Part shown: positions 33,537 to 42,728 of the stretch, in pieces | How the letters are laid out: every line of letters starts with the position of its first letter | How positions within the stretch are numbered: position 1 is the first letter of the stretch | Source: Mycobacterium sp. GA-2829 | Lineage (GTDB): Bacteria > Actinomycetota > Actinomycetes > Mycobacteriales > Mycobacteriaceae | NCBI RefSeq assembly: GCF_001499965.1 | Contig: NZ_LQIT01000089.1 | Coordinates: forward strand, 62,001 to 126,000 | Length of the DNA: 64,000 nt | Direction: 5' to 3' | Translations under genes and position numbers: made by a program | Notes under the pieces: generated by a model | Seen by the model: the letters and a program-made list of their open reading frames with translations, nothing else | Databases searched by the model: none | Told to the model about the DNA's origin: nothing

Positions 33537-34961
33537 ATGACACCGCTCGACTGGGCCCTGCTTGCGGGGTACTTCGCGCTGCTGATCCTGATCGGGATCC
33601 AGACGATGCGCCGGGTACGCAACCCCGACGACTTCGCGGTGGCGGGCAACCGGATCATCTGGCCGGTCTTCTTCGGCAGCCTCGCCGCGGCGTTCCTCGG
33701 GGGCGGCGCGTCGATCGGCATCGCAGGCGCCACCATGCGCGACGGCTATGTCTACATGTTCGCGTTCTGCGCCTTCGGCATCCAGACGTTGCTGGTCGGC
33801 TGGTTCATCGCGCCCCGGCTCAAGCACTACCGCGGCGCGCACACCGTCGGCGACGTGATGGCCGAGCACTACGGGAGACCCACCCGGGTGGTGACCGGGG
33901 TGCTCTCGGTCGCGCTGTGCGCGGGCATCCTCGGCGCGCAGGCGCTGGCGATCGGCACGATCGTCAACGCGACCCTGGACGTACCGACGGTGCCCGCGGT
34001 GATCATCGGCATGGGCATCGTCGTGCTGTACTCGGCGTTCGGCGGCGCGTGGGCGGTGATCCAGACCGACCTGCTGCAGTTCGTGTTCCTCGGGGTCTTC
34101 CTACCGGTGGCGCTGTTGATCGGGCTCAACGCCGTGGGCGGTGCCGATTCGCTGCTGGCCGGGGTGCCCGCCGACCACCTGTCCCTGCTCGGCGATTACT
34201 CCCCGCTGACGTTCGTCACCCTGTTCGTCGCGTTCCTGCTCGGTGAGACGCTCGTGCCCCCGTACGCCCAGCGCACGTTCTCCACCCCGGATTCCCGCCA
34301 CGCGCGCATCGGGTTCACCATGGCCGGGGTCTTCTCGTTCTGCTTCTACTTCGTCTCGGCGTCCATCGGGTTGATCGCACTGGTCCTCTACCCCGACATC
34401 GCCACCGACGAGGCGCTGCCCACCGTCGTGATGAACCTGATGCCGATCGGCATCCTGGGGCTCGTGGTCGCCGCGCTGCTGGCGGTCGTGATGTCCACGG
34501 CCAGTTCCTATCTCAACTCGACGGCGGTGGTGCTCACCAAGGACGTCTACCAACCGCTGCGCAAAACCCCCGTCACGCCGGCGCGGCGGCTGACGATCGA
34601 GCGCGTCACCAGCGTCGTGGTGGGGGCGGCGGCGACGACGTTCGCGCTCAGCGTCCCGTCGATCGTCGACGCGCTGCTCTACAGCTACACGCTGTGGGCG
34701 CCGACGATCATCGTGCCGCTCATCGGCGCGGTGCTGTTCGGGGTGCGGTCCGCCCCGGCCGCGCTGTCGGCGATCGCCGCGGGCGCGGTGGTCACCGCCG
34801 TCTGGCAGTGGGGACTCGACGCGCCGTTCGGCCTCGCCGACGGGCTGATCCCGGGCGTGCTCGCCAACCTCGTGGTGTTCGTCGGCGTCGCCGCGGCCAC
34901 CGCCCATCGCTACCCGCCGCGGCGCCAACCCGCCCTCGTCACCCAGGGAGAATCCGCATGA
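33537..34961 (+). CDS. Sodium:solute symporter (SSS family)
   Basis: 474 residues with about thirteen hydrophobic segments, matching the SSS family that couples Na+ entry to uptake of amino acids, sugars or carboxylates. Recognisable blocks are VAGNRIIWPVFFGSLAAAFL near the N-terminus, YSAFGGAWAVIQTDLLQFV and LLAVVMSTASSYLNSTAVVL. ATG 33537 follows GAAAGGA by seven bases. The stop overlaps a 43-residue membrane-protein gene (ATGA). Substrate is unknown; the downstream D-amino-acid dehydrogenase points to an amino acid or related amine. Confidence 0.9.
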   Translation: MTPLDWALLAGYFALLILIGIQTMRRVRNPDDFAVAGNRIIWPVFFGSLAAAFLGGGASIGIAGATMRDGYVYMFAFCAFGIQTLLVGWFIAPRLKHYRGAHTVGDVMAEHYGRPTRVVTGVLSVALCAGILGAQALAIGTIVNATLDVPTVPAVIIGMGIVVLYSAFGGAWAVIQTDLLQFVFLGVFLPVALLIGLNAVGGADSLLAGVPADHLSLLGDYSPLTFVTLFVAFLLGETLVPPYAQRTFSTPDSRHARIGFTMAGVFSFCFYFVSASIGLIALVLYPDIATDEALPTVVMNLMPIGILGLVVAALLAVVMSTASSYLNSTAVVLTKDVYQPLRKTPVTPARRLTIERVTSVVVGAAATTFALSVPSIVDALLYSYTLWAPTIIVPLIGAVLFGVRSAPAALSAIAAGAVVTAVWQWGLDAPFGLADGLIPGVLANLVVFVGVAAATAHRYPPRRQPALVTQGESA

Positions 34962-35089
34962 TCGTCAACCTGCTCTACTACGGCGTGCCGAGCCTGGTGA
35001 TCGCGGTCACCGGCTGGGTCGGCTTCCTCGGCTGGCGGTTCTACCTGCGAGAAGTGGTGCGGGACGACAGCTCCGAGGAGACACGATGA
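34958..35089 (+). CDS. 43-residue single-pass membrane protein
   Basis: One hydrophobic segment (VPSLVIAVTGWVGFLGWRFY) followed by a charged tail (REVVRDDSSEETR). It overlaps the symporter stop and the dehydrogenase start by four bases each (ATGA twice), so it is translated between them as part of one operon. Small companion subunits are known for some Na+-coupled symporters; this could be one, but I do not recognise the family. Confidence 0.7.
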   Translation: MIVNLLYYGVPSLVIAVTGWVGFLGWRFYLREVVRDDSSEETR

Positions 35090-36351
35090 AGGTCGCGATC
35101 ATCGGTGCGGGCATCGTCGGCGTCGCGAGTGCCCACGCCCTGGCCGAGCGCGGCCACGAGGTCACCGTCTACGACCGCCGCTCCGAGATCGCCTCGGACG
35201 CCTCGGCGTCGACCGGCGGGCTCATCGCCCCGGGCCACTCCTACGCGTGGGCCTCGCCGAGCGCCCCGGCCATGCTGGTGCGCTCACTGCTGGGCGCCGA
35301 CACCTCGATCCGGGTGGTGCCCCGCGCCGTCGACGCCGCACTGGTCCGGTGGGGTGTGCGGTTCCTGCGGGAGTGCACGCCCCAGCGGTCGCGGGCCAAC
35401 ACGCTGGCGAAGTTCTCCCTCGCCGCGTACAGCCAGCGCCTGACCGACGAGGTGGCCGCCCGTGAGGGCATCGAGTTCTGCCACACCGACCGCGGCGTGC
35501 TCTACCTGCACCGCGACGAGGCGGAACTGGCCGCCGCCGAACGGAAATCGGCGCTGTTGCGCGAACACGGCAGGACACAGAACGTGCTGGGCCCCGACGA
35601 GATCGCCGCCGTCGAACCCGCACTCGCCCACGGCCGCAACGGATTCGCCGGGGCGATCCACGACACCACCGACGCCAGCGGCGATCCTCAGCGGTTCGCC
35701 GCCGGGCTCGCCGAGAGCTGTCGCCGGCTCGGGGTGGAGTTCCGGCTCGGCACCGACGTCACCGGCCTGGTCACCGACGGCTCCCGGGTCACCCACGCCC
35801 AGAGCCCCGACGGGGATATCCGCGCCGAGGCGATCGTCGTCGCCGCGGGCGCGGCCAGTCCGCTGCTGACCCGCACCATGGGCGTGGCGATCCCGGTGTA
35901 CCCGGCCAAGGGTTACTCGATCACCGCACCGCTCAAGGCGCCCGACCGCGCGCCGCGGCTCGGCGGTATCGACGAGCGCACCCTGGTCGCGTGGTCACCG
36001 TTCGGCGACCGCATCCGGATGTCGGCGACCGCCGAATTCGTCGGCTACGACCGCAGTTCCACACCCGCCGACTTCGCGGGCATCCTCGCCGCGGGCGAGG
36101 AATTGTTCCCCGGCGTGATCGACTGGGACAACGCCCACCACCACACCGGATTACGTCCGATGACGCCGGACGGTCCCCCGCTGATCGGCCCGGGCAGGCA
36201 GGAGAACCTGTACTTCAACACCGGGCACGGGCACATCGGCTGGACGATGGCGTGCGGATCGGCGCGGATGCTGGCCGATCTCATGGAGGGCCGCAGACCC
36301 GACCTGGACCCCACGCCGTACGCTCCGGTGCTGCGGCGGCGTCACCGCTGA
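35086..36351 (+). CDS. FAD-dependent D-amino-acid dehydrogenase (DadA-like)
   Basis: 421 residues of the DAO superfamily. N-terminal FAD fold IIGAGIVGVASAHALAERGH, a second conserved DASASTGGLIAPGHSYAWA block and the C-terminal NTGHGHIGWTMACGSARML flavin contact. DadA-type enzymes oxidatively deaminate D-amino acids and pass electrons to the respiratory chain. It is coupled to the symporter through the small membrane gene, suggesting uptake and oxidation of the same substrate. The 3' end overlaps the convergent membrane-protein gene by ten bases. Confidence 0.88.
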   Translation: MKVAIIGAGIVGVASAHALAERGHEVTVYDRRSEIASDASASTGGLIAPGHSYAWASPSAPAMLVRSLLGADTSIRVVPRAVDAALVRWGVRFLRECTPQRSRANTLAKFSLAAYSQRLTDEVAAREGIEFCHTDRGVLYLHRDEAELAAAERKSALLREHGRTQNVLGPDEIAAVEPALAHGRNGFAGAIHDTTDASGDPQRFAAGLAESCRRLGVEFRLGTDVTGLVTDGSRVTHAQSPDGDIRAEAIVVAAGAASPLLTRTMGVAIPVYPAKGYSITAPLKAPDRAPRLGGIDERTLVAWSPFGDRIRMSATAEFVGYDRSSTPADFAGILAAGEELFPGVIDWDNAHHHTGLRPMTPDGPPLIGPGRQENLYFNTGHGHIGWTMACGSARMLADLMEGRRPDLDPTPYAPVLRRRHR

Positions 36352-36899
36352 CCGCGCGCCAGGACGCGGTCGGACCACAGGGCGGCCGAGGCGTGTCCGG
36401 CGAGCAGTTTGACGTAGAACACCGGCCCGAACCACGGTGCGGCGCGCGACGGGCCGAGGCGCGCGTCGAGCGCGGCCCCGACCGCCGTCAGCGCCATTCC
36501 CAGCGGTCTGCGCCACGGCGCCGCCCGCCGCAGCAGCAGCGTGGCGGCCAGCAGGTAGCCGTAGTTCGCGAGGGCCCAGCGCCAGCGGTCGCGGCTGCCG
36601 CCGTCGACCCAGGCCAGCACGAACGGGTGGACGTGGAGCACCGCGAAGCGCAGGTGGTCGGCATCGGTCTGGCCCGGCCGTTCGTACCAGCGGGCGCACG
36701 CCACGGTGTTGTTCGCCCACGCACCACCCCACAGGTCGACCGCGGACACCACCAGCAGGGTGGTCTGCGCGGCGCCGCGGCCGCCGCCGGCGATCCGGGG
36801 TGCGAGCCAGCCGCCGAGCCCGGCGAGGCTCAGTATCGTGGCGGTCCCCGCCGGTGTCGTCTCCGCACCGACGAAGTCCAGCCACGCCTCCTTGATCAC
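36342..36899 (-). CDS. Membrane protein of unknown function
   Basis: 185 residues with four to five hydrophobic segments, several tryptophans and a basic C-terminus. Features such as LHVHPFVLAWVDGGSRDRWR and LRRAAPWRRPLGMALTAVGA do not match a family I know. GTG 36899 overlaps the stop of the RNA methyltransferase gene (GTGA), so it is co-translated with it; that choice also avoids an unsupported N-terminal extension. Function cannot be inferred. Confidence 0.75.
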   Translation of the reverse strand: MIKEAWLDFVGAETTPAGTATILSLAGLGGWLAPRIAGGGRGAAQTTLLVVSAVDLWGGAWANNTVACARWYERPGQTDADHLRFAVLHVHPFVLAWVDGGSRDRWRWALANYGYLLAATLLLRRAAPWRRPLGMALTAVGAALDARLGPSRAAPWFGPVFYVKLLAGHASAALWSDRVLARGQR

Positions 36900-38107
36900 C
36901 GGTTGAGCACCGCCACACATTCGACGTGGTGGGTCAGCGGGAACGAGTCGAACACCCTGATCTCCTCCACCGTGTAACCGGCCCGCAGGTACAGGCCGAC
37001 GTCGCGCGCGAAAGACGCTGCCTCACAACCGATGTGGATGACACGAGGCACACCGGCGGCGCTGATCGCGTCGACGATCTCGCGGCCGGCACCCGCGCGC
37101 GGCGGGTCGAGCACCGCCACGTCGGCGCGCTGCCGTTCGGCCGTCAGCGCGCGGCGCACCGAATCGGTGACGACCGATACCTGCGGCAGGTCGGCCAGGG
37201 CGGTGCGGGCCGAGCGGCCCGCCGCCCGCGACGTGTCCACCGTCAGCACCCGACCGGTGTCACCGACCTGTTCGGCCAGCGTGGCCGCGAAAACACCTGC
37301 GCCGCCGTACAGATCCCAGGCCGTCTGCCCGGGCTGCAGACCCGCCCACTGGGCGACGAGCCGGCTGTAGTGGCGCGCGGCGTCGCGGTGGGCCTGCCAG
37401 AACGCGGTGACCGGGATCCGCCACACCCGCTGCCCGATCCGCTGGGTGGCCTCGTAGCTGCCCGACACCACAGCCGTCGGCGGGGATCTGCGGCCCGCAC
37501 GCGGACCGCTCTGCACGATGTGGCGGGCCCCGTCGTCGCCGAGCGCGACGTGCACGTGGGCGCCGGGCGGGAACCGCAGCAGGTCCACCTCGGCGACCAA
37601 CTCGTCCGGCAACTGGGCGCAGCGCAGATCGGTCACCAGATCGGCGCTGTGGTAGCGGTGCAACCCCGGCACCCCGGCGTCGTCGGTGTCCAGCCGGACC
37701 CGGGTGCGCCATCCGGTGGCGGATCCGTCGCCGAGCGCCTCGGCGGTCGCCTCGTCCTCGTCCCGCCACCGGTGATCGCCGAGCCGCGCCAGCTGATTGG
37801 CCACCACCGCGCCCTTGAGGCTGCGCGCACCCTCGGGGGTGACGAACGCCAGATCGCAGCAGCCGGCGCCGTCGACACCGGCGATCGGGCACAGCGACGG
37901 GATGCGGTCAGGCGACGGTTCGAGCACCTCGACGACGTCGGCGTGCCAGTACGAGCCGCGGTCGGACTGCACCCGCACCCGCACCGTCTCCCCCGGCAGC
38001 GCATGCCGCACGAACACCACCCGGCCGTCGTGGCGCGCCACGCAGCTGCCGCCGTTGGCGGGTGGACCAATCTGCAGGATCAGGTTCTGATTCACGTCGT
38101 CGGTCAC
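36896..38107 (-). CDS. TrmA/RlmD-family RNA methyltransferase (Rv2689c)
   Basis: 403 residues. SAM-dependent uracil-C5-type RNA methyltransferase with an N-terminal TRAM domain (1-60), a cysteine-containing region (SLCPIAGVDGAGCCD, spacing unlike E. coli RlmD), the SAM fold WDLYGGAGVFAATLAEQVG, the LDPPRAGAGRE motif and the catalytic cysteine in HIGCEAASFARD. The target nucleotide (tRNA or rRNA) is not determined by sequence. GTG 38107 overlaps the APC permease stop as GTGA. Confidence 0.88.
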   Translation of the reverse strand: MTDDVNQNLILQIGPPANGGSCVARHDGRVVFVRHALPGETVRVRVQSDRGSYWHADVVEVLEPSPDRIPSLCPIAGVDGAGCCDLAFVTPEGARSLKGAVVANQLARLGDHRWRDEDEATAEALGDGSATGWRTRVRLDTDDAGVPGLHRYHSADLVTDLRCAQLPDELVAEVDLLRFPPGAHVHVALGDDGARHIVQSGPRAGRRSPPTAVVSGSYEATQRIGQRVWRIPVTAFWQAHRDAARHYSRLVAQWAGLQPGQTAWDLYGGAGVFAATLAEQVGDTGRVLTVDTSRAAGRSARTALADLPQVSVVTDSVRRALTAERQRADVAVLDPPRAGAGREIVDAISAAGVPRVIHIGCEAASFARDVGLYLRAGYTVEEIRVFDSFPLTHHVECVAVLNR

Positions 38108-40110
38108 TCCAGGAACCCTCGCCGCGCATCGCCGGGTGCCGACTGCGGCTGCAGCGTCTTCAGCCGCTCCGACGAATTCAGTTGCCACGGAACCGAAGTC
38201 ACCATCACGTTCGGCATGAACAGCAGTCGACCCTTGAGCCGCAGCGCACTCTGGTTGTGCAGCAGCTGCTCCCACCAGTGACCGACGACGTACTCGGGGA
38301 TGAACACGGTGACCACCGTGCGCGGTGACTCCTTGGTGACCCGCTTGACGTAATCGAGCACCGGGCGGGTGATCTCGCGATAGGGCGAGGCGATCACCTT
38401 CAGCGGGACCGTGACGTCGCTGTCCTCCCACTGGTGCACCAGCGCCCGGGTCTCGGCGTCGTCGACGCTGACCGTGATGGCCTCGAGCACATCGGGCCGG
38501 GTGGCCCGCGCGTAGGCCAGCGCCCGCATCGTCGGCAGGTGCAGTTTGGACACCAACACGATCGCGTGATTGCGGCTCGGCAGCACGATATCGGCGCCCT
38601 CGTCGGCCTCCTGCTGTTCGAGTTCGCGCGACACCGCATCGTAGTGCTTACGGATCGACTTCATCAGCACGAACAGGAACGACATCGCCAGGATCGCGAT
38701 CCACGCACCCGCGACGAACTTCGTCACCACCACGATCACCAGCACCGAACCGGTGCAGGTGAGCCCGATGCCGTTGATCACCCGGGACCGGATCATCTTG
38801 CTGCGCATGGCCGGATCGGTTTCGGTGCGCAGTAACCGCGTCCAGTGCCGCACCATGCCGATCTGGCTCAGCGTGAACGAGACGAACACCCCGACGATGT
38901 AGAGCTGGATGAGCGCGGTCACCTGCGCCTGGAACGCGACGACGAACGCGGCGGCGGTCAGCGCCAGGAACAGGATGCCGTTGGAGAACGCCAGCCGGTC
39001 GCCGCGGGTGTGCAGCTGCCGCGGGAGGTACCGGTCCTGGGCCAGAATCGAAGCCAGCACCGGGAACCCGTTGAACGCGGTGTTGGCGGCCAGCACCAGG
39101 ATCAATGCGGTCACACCGGCGATCAGGTAGAGCCCGACCGGGAAGTCGTGGAAGACGGTGTCGGCGAGCTGGGCGATCAGGGTCTTCTGCTCGTATCCGG
39201 CCGGCGCGCCGATGAGCTGCTCGTCGGGGTGCTCGGCGATCTTCACGCCGGTCTCCTTGGCCAGCATGATGATCCCCATGAACAGGGTGACGGCGACCGC
39301 CCCGAGCATCAGCAGTGTGGTCGCGGCGTTGCGGGACTTGGGCTTCCGGAAGGCCGGCACCCCGTTGCTGATGGCCTCCACCCCGGTCAGCGCCGCACAC
39401 CCCGACGAGAACGCGCGCGCGACCAGGAACACCATCGCGAATCCGAGGACGTCGCCGTGTTCGGCGGCGACGGTGAAGTCGGCCGACTCCGCTCGCAGCG
39501 GCTCCCCCAGCACGTGGATCTGGAACAGCCCCCAGCCCAGCATGATCGCGATACCGACCATGAACGCGTACGTCGGGATCGCGAACGCGGTGCCCGACTC
39601 CCGGATACCGCGCAGGTTGAGCGAGGCCAGCACCAGGATGGCCACCACCGCGAACCACACCTTGTGCTGGCCGATGAACGGCACCGCCGATCCGATGTTC
39701 GACATGGCCGAGGACATCGACACCGCGACGGTCAGCACATAGTCCACCAGCAGGGCGCTGGCGACGGTGAGCCCTGCGGTGCCGCCCAGGTTGGTGGTGA
39801 CGACCTCGTAGTCACCTCCGCCGGACGGATAGGCGTGCACGTTCTGCCGGTAGCTCGCGATCACGATGAGCATTACCGCGGCGACCGCGAGGCCGATCCA
39901 CGGGGCGAGCGTGACCGCGCTCATCCCGGCGATGGACAGTACGAGGAAGATCTCCTCCGGCGCGTACGCGGTCGACGACAGCGCATCGGAGGCGAAGACC
40001 GGCAGCGCCACGCGTTTGGGCAACAGCGTGTGCGACAGCCGGTCGGTGCGGAACGGCCGCCCGAGGACGAGCCGCCGCGCCGCGGTGGAAAGCTTGGACA
40101 CGAGGTCCAA
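38104..40110 (-). CDS. APC-family permease (Rv2690c)
   Basis: 668 residues: twelve or so transmembrane helices of the amino-acid/polyamine/organocation superfamily (about 40-480) and a C-terminal soluble domain of about 180 residues. Core features are FASDALSSTAYAPEEIFL and YPSGGGDYEVVTTNLGG. It is divergent from ceoB/ceoC, K+ uptake regulators, and resembles KUP/DUF-type potassium or amino acid transporters. The start codon is a TTG at 40110; GTG within VSKLSTAARR is an alternative four codons in. Confidence 0.87.
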   Translation of the reverse strand: MDLVSKLSTAARRLVLGRPFRTDRLSHTLLPKRVALPVFASDALSSTAYAPEEIFLVLSIAGMSAVTLAPWIGLAVAAVMLIVIASYRQNVHAYPSGGGDYEVVTTNLGGTAGLTVASALLVDYVLTVAVSMSSAMSNIGSAVPFIGQHKVWFAVVAILVLASLNLRGIRESGTAFAIPTYAFMVGIAIMLGWGLFQIHVLGEPLRAESADFTVAAEHGDVLGFAMVFLVARAFSSGCAALTGVEAISNGVPAFRKPKSRNAATTLLMLGAVAVTLFMGIIMLAKETGVKIAEHPDEQLIGAPAGYEQKTLIAQLADTVFHDFPVGLYLIAGVTALILVLAANTAFNGFPVLASILAQDRYLPRQLHTRGDRLAFSNGILFLALTAAAFVVAFQAQVTALIQLYIVGVFVSFTLSQIGMVRHWTRLLRTETDPAMRSKMIRSRVINGIGLTCTGSVLVIVVVTKFVAGAWIAILAMSFLFVLMKSIRKHYDAVSRELEQQEADEGADIVLPSRNHAIVLVSKLHLPTMRALAYARATRPDVLEAITVSVDDAETRALVHQWEDSDVTVPLKVIASPYREITRPVLDYVKRVTKESPRTVVTVFIPEYVVGHWWEQLLHNQSALRLKGRLLFMPNVMVTSVPWQLNSSERLKTLQPQSAPGDARRGFLE

Positions 40111-40199
40111 GGGTATGCCCCGTGGCGAGTGGCTGTAGCGTTCCGGTTGCGGAGATTCGCTACTGGCTTGACAGCGGCAGAACCGGGAGGAAACCGCAC

Positions 40200-40868
40200 G
40201 TGCGTGTAGTGGTGATGGGATGCGGTCGGGTGGGGGCGTCCCTGTCCGACAGCCTGTCGCGGATCGGCCACGACGTGGCCGTCATCGACCGGGACAGCAC
40301 CGCCTTCCACCGGCTCAGCCCCGAGTTCACGGGCGAGCGGGTGCTCGGCATGGGATTCGACCGCGACGTGCTGGTGCGGGCGGGCATCGAGGAGGCCAGC
40401 GCCTTCGCGGCTGTGTCGTCGGGCGACAACTCGAACATCATCTCCGCGCGTGTGGCCCGCGAGACCTTCGGGGTCGAACGCGTGGTGGCCCGGATCTACG
40501 ACGCCAAACGCGCCAAGGTCTATGAGCGCCTCGGCATCCCGACCGTCGCCACGGTGCCCTGGACGACCGACCGGCTGCTCAACGTGCTGACCCGCGAGAC
40601 CGAGACGACGAAGTGGCGCGACCCCTCGGGCAATGTGGGGGTCGCCGAACTTCCGCTGCACGAGGACTGGGTGGGCCACCGGGTGACCGAACTGGAGGCG
40701 GCCACGCGCGGGCGGGTGGCGTTCCTGATCCGGTTCGGCAGCGGTCTGCTGCCGGACGCCAAGACCGTCGTCCAGGCCGGGGATCAGGTGTACATCGCCG
40801 CGATCGCCGGCCACATCGCCGAGGCGATGGCGATCAGCGCACTGCCGCCCGGTGAGGACGAATCGTGA
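40200..40868 (+). CDS. ceoB: TrkA-family potassium uptake regulator CeoB
   Basis: 222 residues (Rv2691, 227). RCK_N nucleotide-binding domain with VVMGCGRVGASLSDSL and the acidic end of strand two (VIDRDS), then RCK_C domain (about 140-215). It regulates Trk/Ktr K+ transport according to NAD(H). GTG 40200 has GGGAGGAAA upstream. The stop overlaps ceoC (GTGA); the two proteins are expected to work as a pair. Confidence 0.92.
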   Translation: MRVVVMGCGRVGASLSDSLSRIGHDVAVIDRDSTAFHRLSPEFTGERVLGMGFDRDVLVRAGIEEASAFAAVSSGDNSNIISARVARETFGVERVVARIYDAKRAKVYERLGIPTVATVPWTTDRLLNVLTRETETTKWRDPSGNVGVAELPLHEDWVGHRVTELEAATRGRVAFLIRFGSGLLPDAKTVVQAGDQVYIAAIAGHIAEAMAISALPPGEDES

Positions 40869-41533
40869 AGGTAGCCATCGCAGGAGCAGGCGCCGTCGGC
40901 CGGTCGATCGCCAGGGAGCTCATCGACAGCAACCACGAGGTGACACTGCTCGAACGCAACCCCGACCACGTCGACGTCGATGCGATCCCCGCCGCGCACT
41001 GGCGACTCGGGGACGCCTGTGAACTCACGGTGCTGGAGTCGGTGCACCTCGAGGAGTTCGACGTGGTCATCGGGGCCACCGGCGACGACAAGGTCAACGT
41101 CGTGGTGAGCCTGCTGGCCAAGACCGAGTTCGGGGTGGCGCGGGTGGTGGCCCGGGTGAACGATCCGCGCAACGAGTGGTTGTTCGACGAGAACTGGGGC
41201 GTCGACGTCGCGGTGTCCACGCCGCGGATGCTCGCGTCGCTGGTCGAGGAGGCCGTCGCCGTCGGTGATCTCGTGCGACTCATGGCGTTTCGCAAGGGTC
41301 AGGCCAACCTGGTGGAGATCACGCTGCCCGACGACACCCCGTGGGGCGGGAAACCGGTCAAACGCCTGGAGCTGCCCAGGGATGCGGCGCTGGTGACGAT
41401 CCTGCGCGGCGCGCGGGTGATCGTCCCCGAGGCGGACGAACCCCTCGAGGGCGGGGACGAGCTGCTGTTCGTGGCGTCGGCGGAGGTCGAGGACGAGCTG
41501 AGCAACCTGCTGCTGCATCCGAAGCAGCGCTGA
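40865..41533 (+). CDS. ceoC: TrkA-family potassium uptake regulator CeoC
   Basis: 222 residues (Rv2692, 220). Same architecture as CeoB: RCK_N with AIAGAGAVGRSIARELID and LLERNPDHVD, then RCK_C to the end. It overlaps the ceoB stop, and the pair together would form the cytoplasmic gating ring of a K+ transporter. No channel gene lies next to it; the divergent APC permease may be the partner. Confidence 0.92.
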   Translation: MKVAIAGAGAVGRSIARELIDSNHEVTLLERNPDHVDVDAIPAAHWRLGDACELTVLESVHLEEFDVVIGATGDDKVNVVVSLLAKTEFGVARVVARVNDPRNEWLFDENWGVDVAVSTPRMLASLVEEAVAVGDLVRLMAFRKGQANLVEITLPDDTPWGGKPVKRLELPRDAALVTILRGARVIVPEADEPLEGGDELLFVASAEVEDELSNLLLHPKQR

Positions 41534-41540
41534 ACCGGCC

Positions 41541-42212
41541 CTATTCGGCGGCAGACGCGTCGGTGCGGGCGTGCAGCGCACGCTGGGCGCTGCGGATCGC
41601 CAGGTAGGTCACCAGCGCCGCGCACGCGGTCAGCGGCCAGCCCATCGCGATGCGGGCGAACCCCAGCCAGCCCGTCTGGTCGGCGTCGTACAGGTGGCGC
41701 TGCACGATGAACCGCGACAGGAACACCGCCACCCACGTCAGCGTGGCGAGGTCGAAAGCCCGCACCGCCGTGCGGATCTGGCGCCAGTCGTCGGTGTGGC
41801 CGTTGATCCAGCCCCAGATGTAACCGACCACAGGACGGCGGACCAGCACCGAGACTGCGAACACCGCGGCCCAGAACAGCGACATCCAGATGCCGAGCAG
41901 GAAATAGCCTTTGGACTCGCCGATGAGGTAGGCGATCAGCGCGCTGACGCCCACCCCGATGAAGCCGGAGATCGCCGGCTGCACGGTGTCCCGGCGCACC
42001 AGGCGCCAGATGAGGATCAGCGCCGCGACGCCGAGTGCGGCGGCGATCGCCGGGACGAGGCCCGCGATCGACGACACCGGCACGAACACCAGCACCGGCA
42101 GGGAGGAGTAGATCAGGCCGCTGACGCCGCCCATCTGGGCGAGGATCGCCTGCGCGCCGGTCGGTTTGTCCTCTTCGGCGGACTCGTCTGTTCCGGTGAC
42201 GGGGTCGCTCAC
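41541..42212 (-). CDS. DUF3159 membrane protein (Rv2693c)
   Basis: 223 residues with six hydrophobic segments and an N-terminal acidic cytoplasmic stretch. The family block GGVSGLIYSSLPVLVFVPVS is readable near residue 30, and ISGFIGVGVSALIAYLIGES follows. Function unknown; the family is confined to actinobacteria and usually lies next to the OB-fold gene here. GTG 42212 overlaps the OB-fold stop (GTGA). Its 3' end faces ceoC with seven bases between. Confidence 0.88.
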   Translation of the reverse strand: MSDPVTGTDESAEEDKPTGAQAILAQMGGVSGLIYSSLPVLVFVPVSSIAGLVPAIAAALGVAALILIWRLVRRDTVQPAISGFIGVGVSALIAYLIGESKGYFLLGIWMSLFWAAVFAVSVLVRRPVVGYIWGWINGHTDDWRQIRTAVRAFDLATLTWVAVFLSRFIVQRHLYDADQTGWLGFARIAMGWPLTACAALVTYLAIRSAQRALHARTDASAAE

Positions 42213-42580
42213 TTCTGGATTTCGTAGTGGGGGTTGTAGATCGCCTTCGTCCCGTTCTCGAGCTTGCCGACGCGGCCGTGCACCCGCAACGTCCTCCCGG
42301 ATTCGATGCCCGGGATACGCCGCTGTCCGAGCCACACCAGCATCACCGACGCGGTGCCGTCGAACAGTTCGGCCCGCACACCGCCCGCGCAGCCCTTGGA
42401 GTTGGTCTCCACGCTGCGCAGGGTGCCGACCATCGTGACCTCCTGCCCGCGTTGACAGTCGATCGCCTTCTGCGCGCCGGTGTTGGCGGCTTCGTCACTG
42501 AGCTCCTCGACGTCGAGTTGCTCTGGGTCCTCCGTCAGACGTCGGGTGAGCCGACGCAGATACCCTTCGGCCGTGGCCAT
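42209..42580 (-). CDS. OB-fold nucleic-acid-binding protein (Rv2694c)
   Basis: 123 residues, a single OB-fold domain (QEVTMVGTLRSVETN ... GVRAELFDGTASVMLVWLGQ) that is expected to bind single-stranded nucleic acid. ATG 42580 is the first start that fits the domain; an upstream ATG would add low-complexity residues. It is the first gene of a two-gene unit with DUF3159. Precise role unknown; the family is conserved in actinobacteria. Confidence 0.87.
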   Translation of the reverse strand: MATAEGYLRRLTRRLTEDPEQLDVEELSDEAANTGAQKAIDCQRGQEVTMVGTLRSVETNSKGCAGGVRAELFDGTASVMLVWLGQRRIPGIESGRTLRVHGRVGKLENGTKAIYNPHYEIQK

Positions 42581-42728
42581 GGCCTCTCCTGACCTATCGC
42601 AGATCCACCGTGGACCCGCCTTCAATCCAACGCCACGGTAGACCTGTTGGTTCCCTTATGCCATGCGGGGTTGACCACGCCGCGCCGATCTAATCGTGCG
42701 GTGTTGACGGGCGGTGCACGATCGTGTG

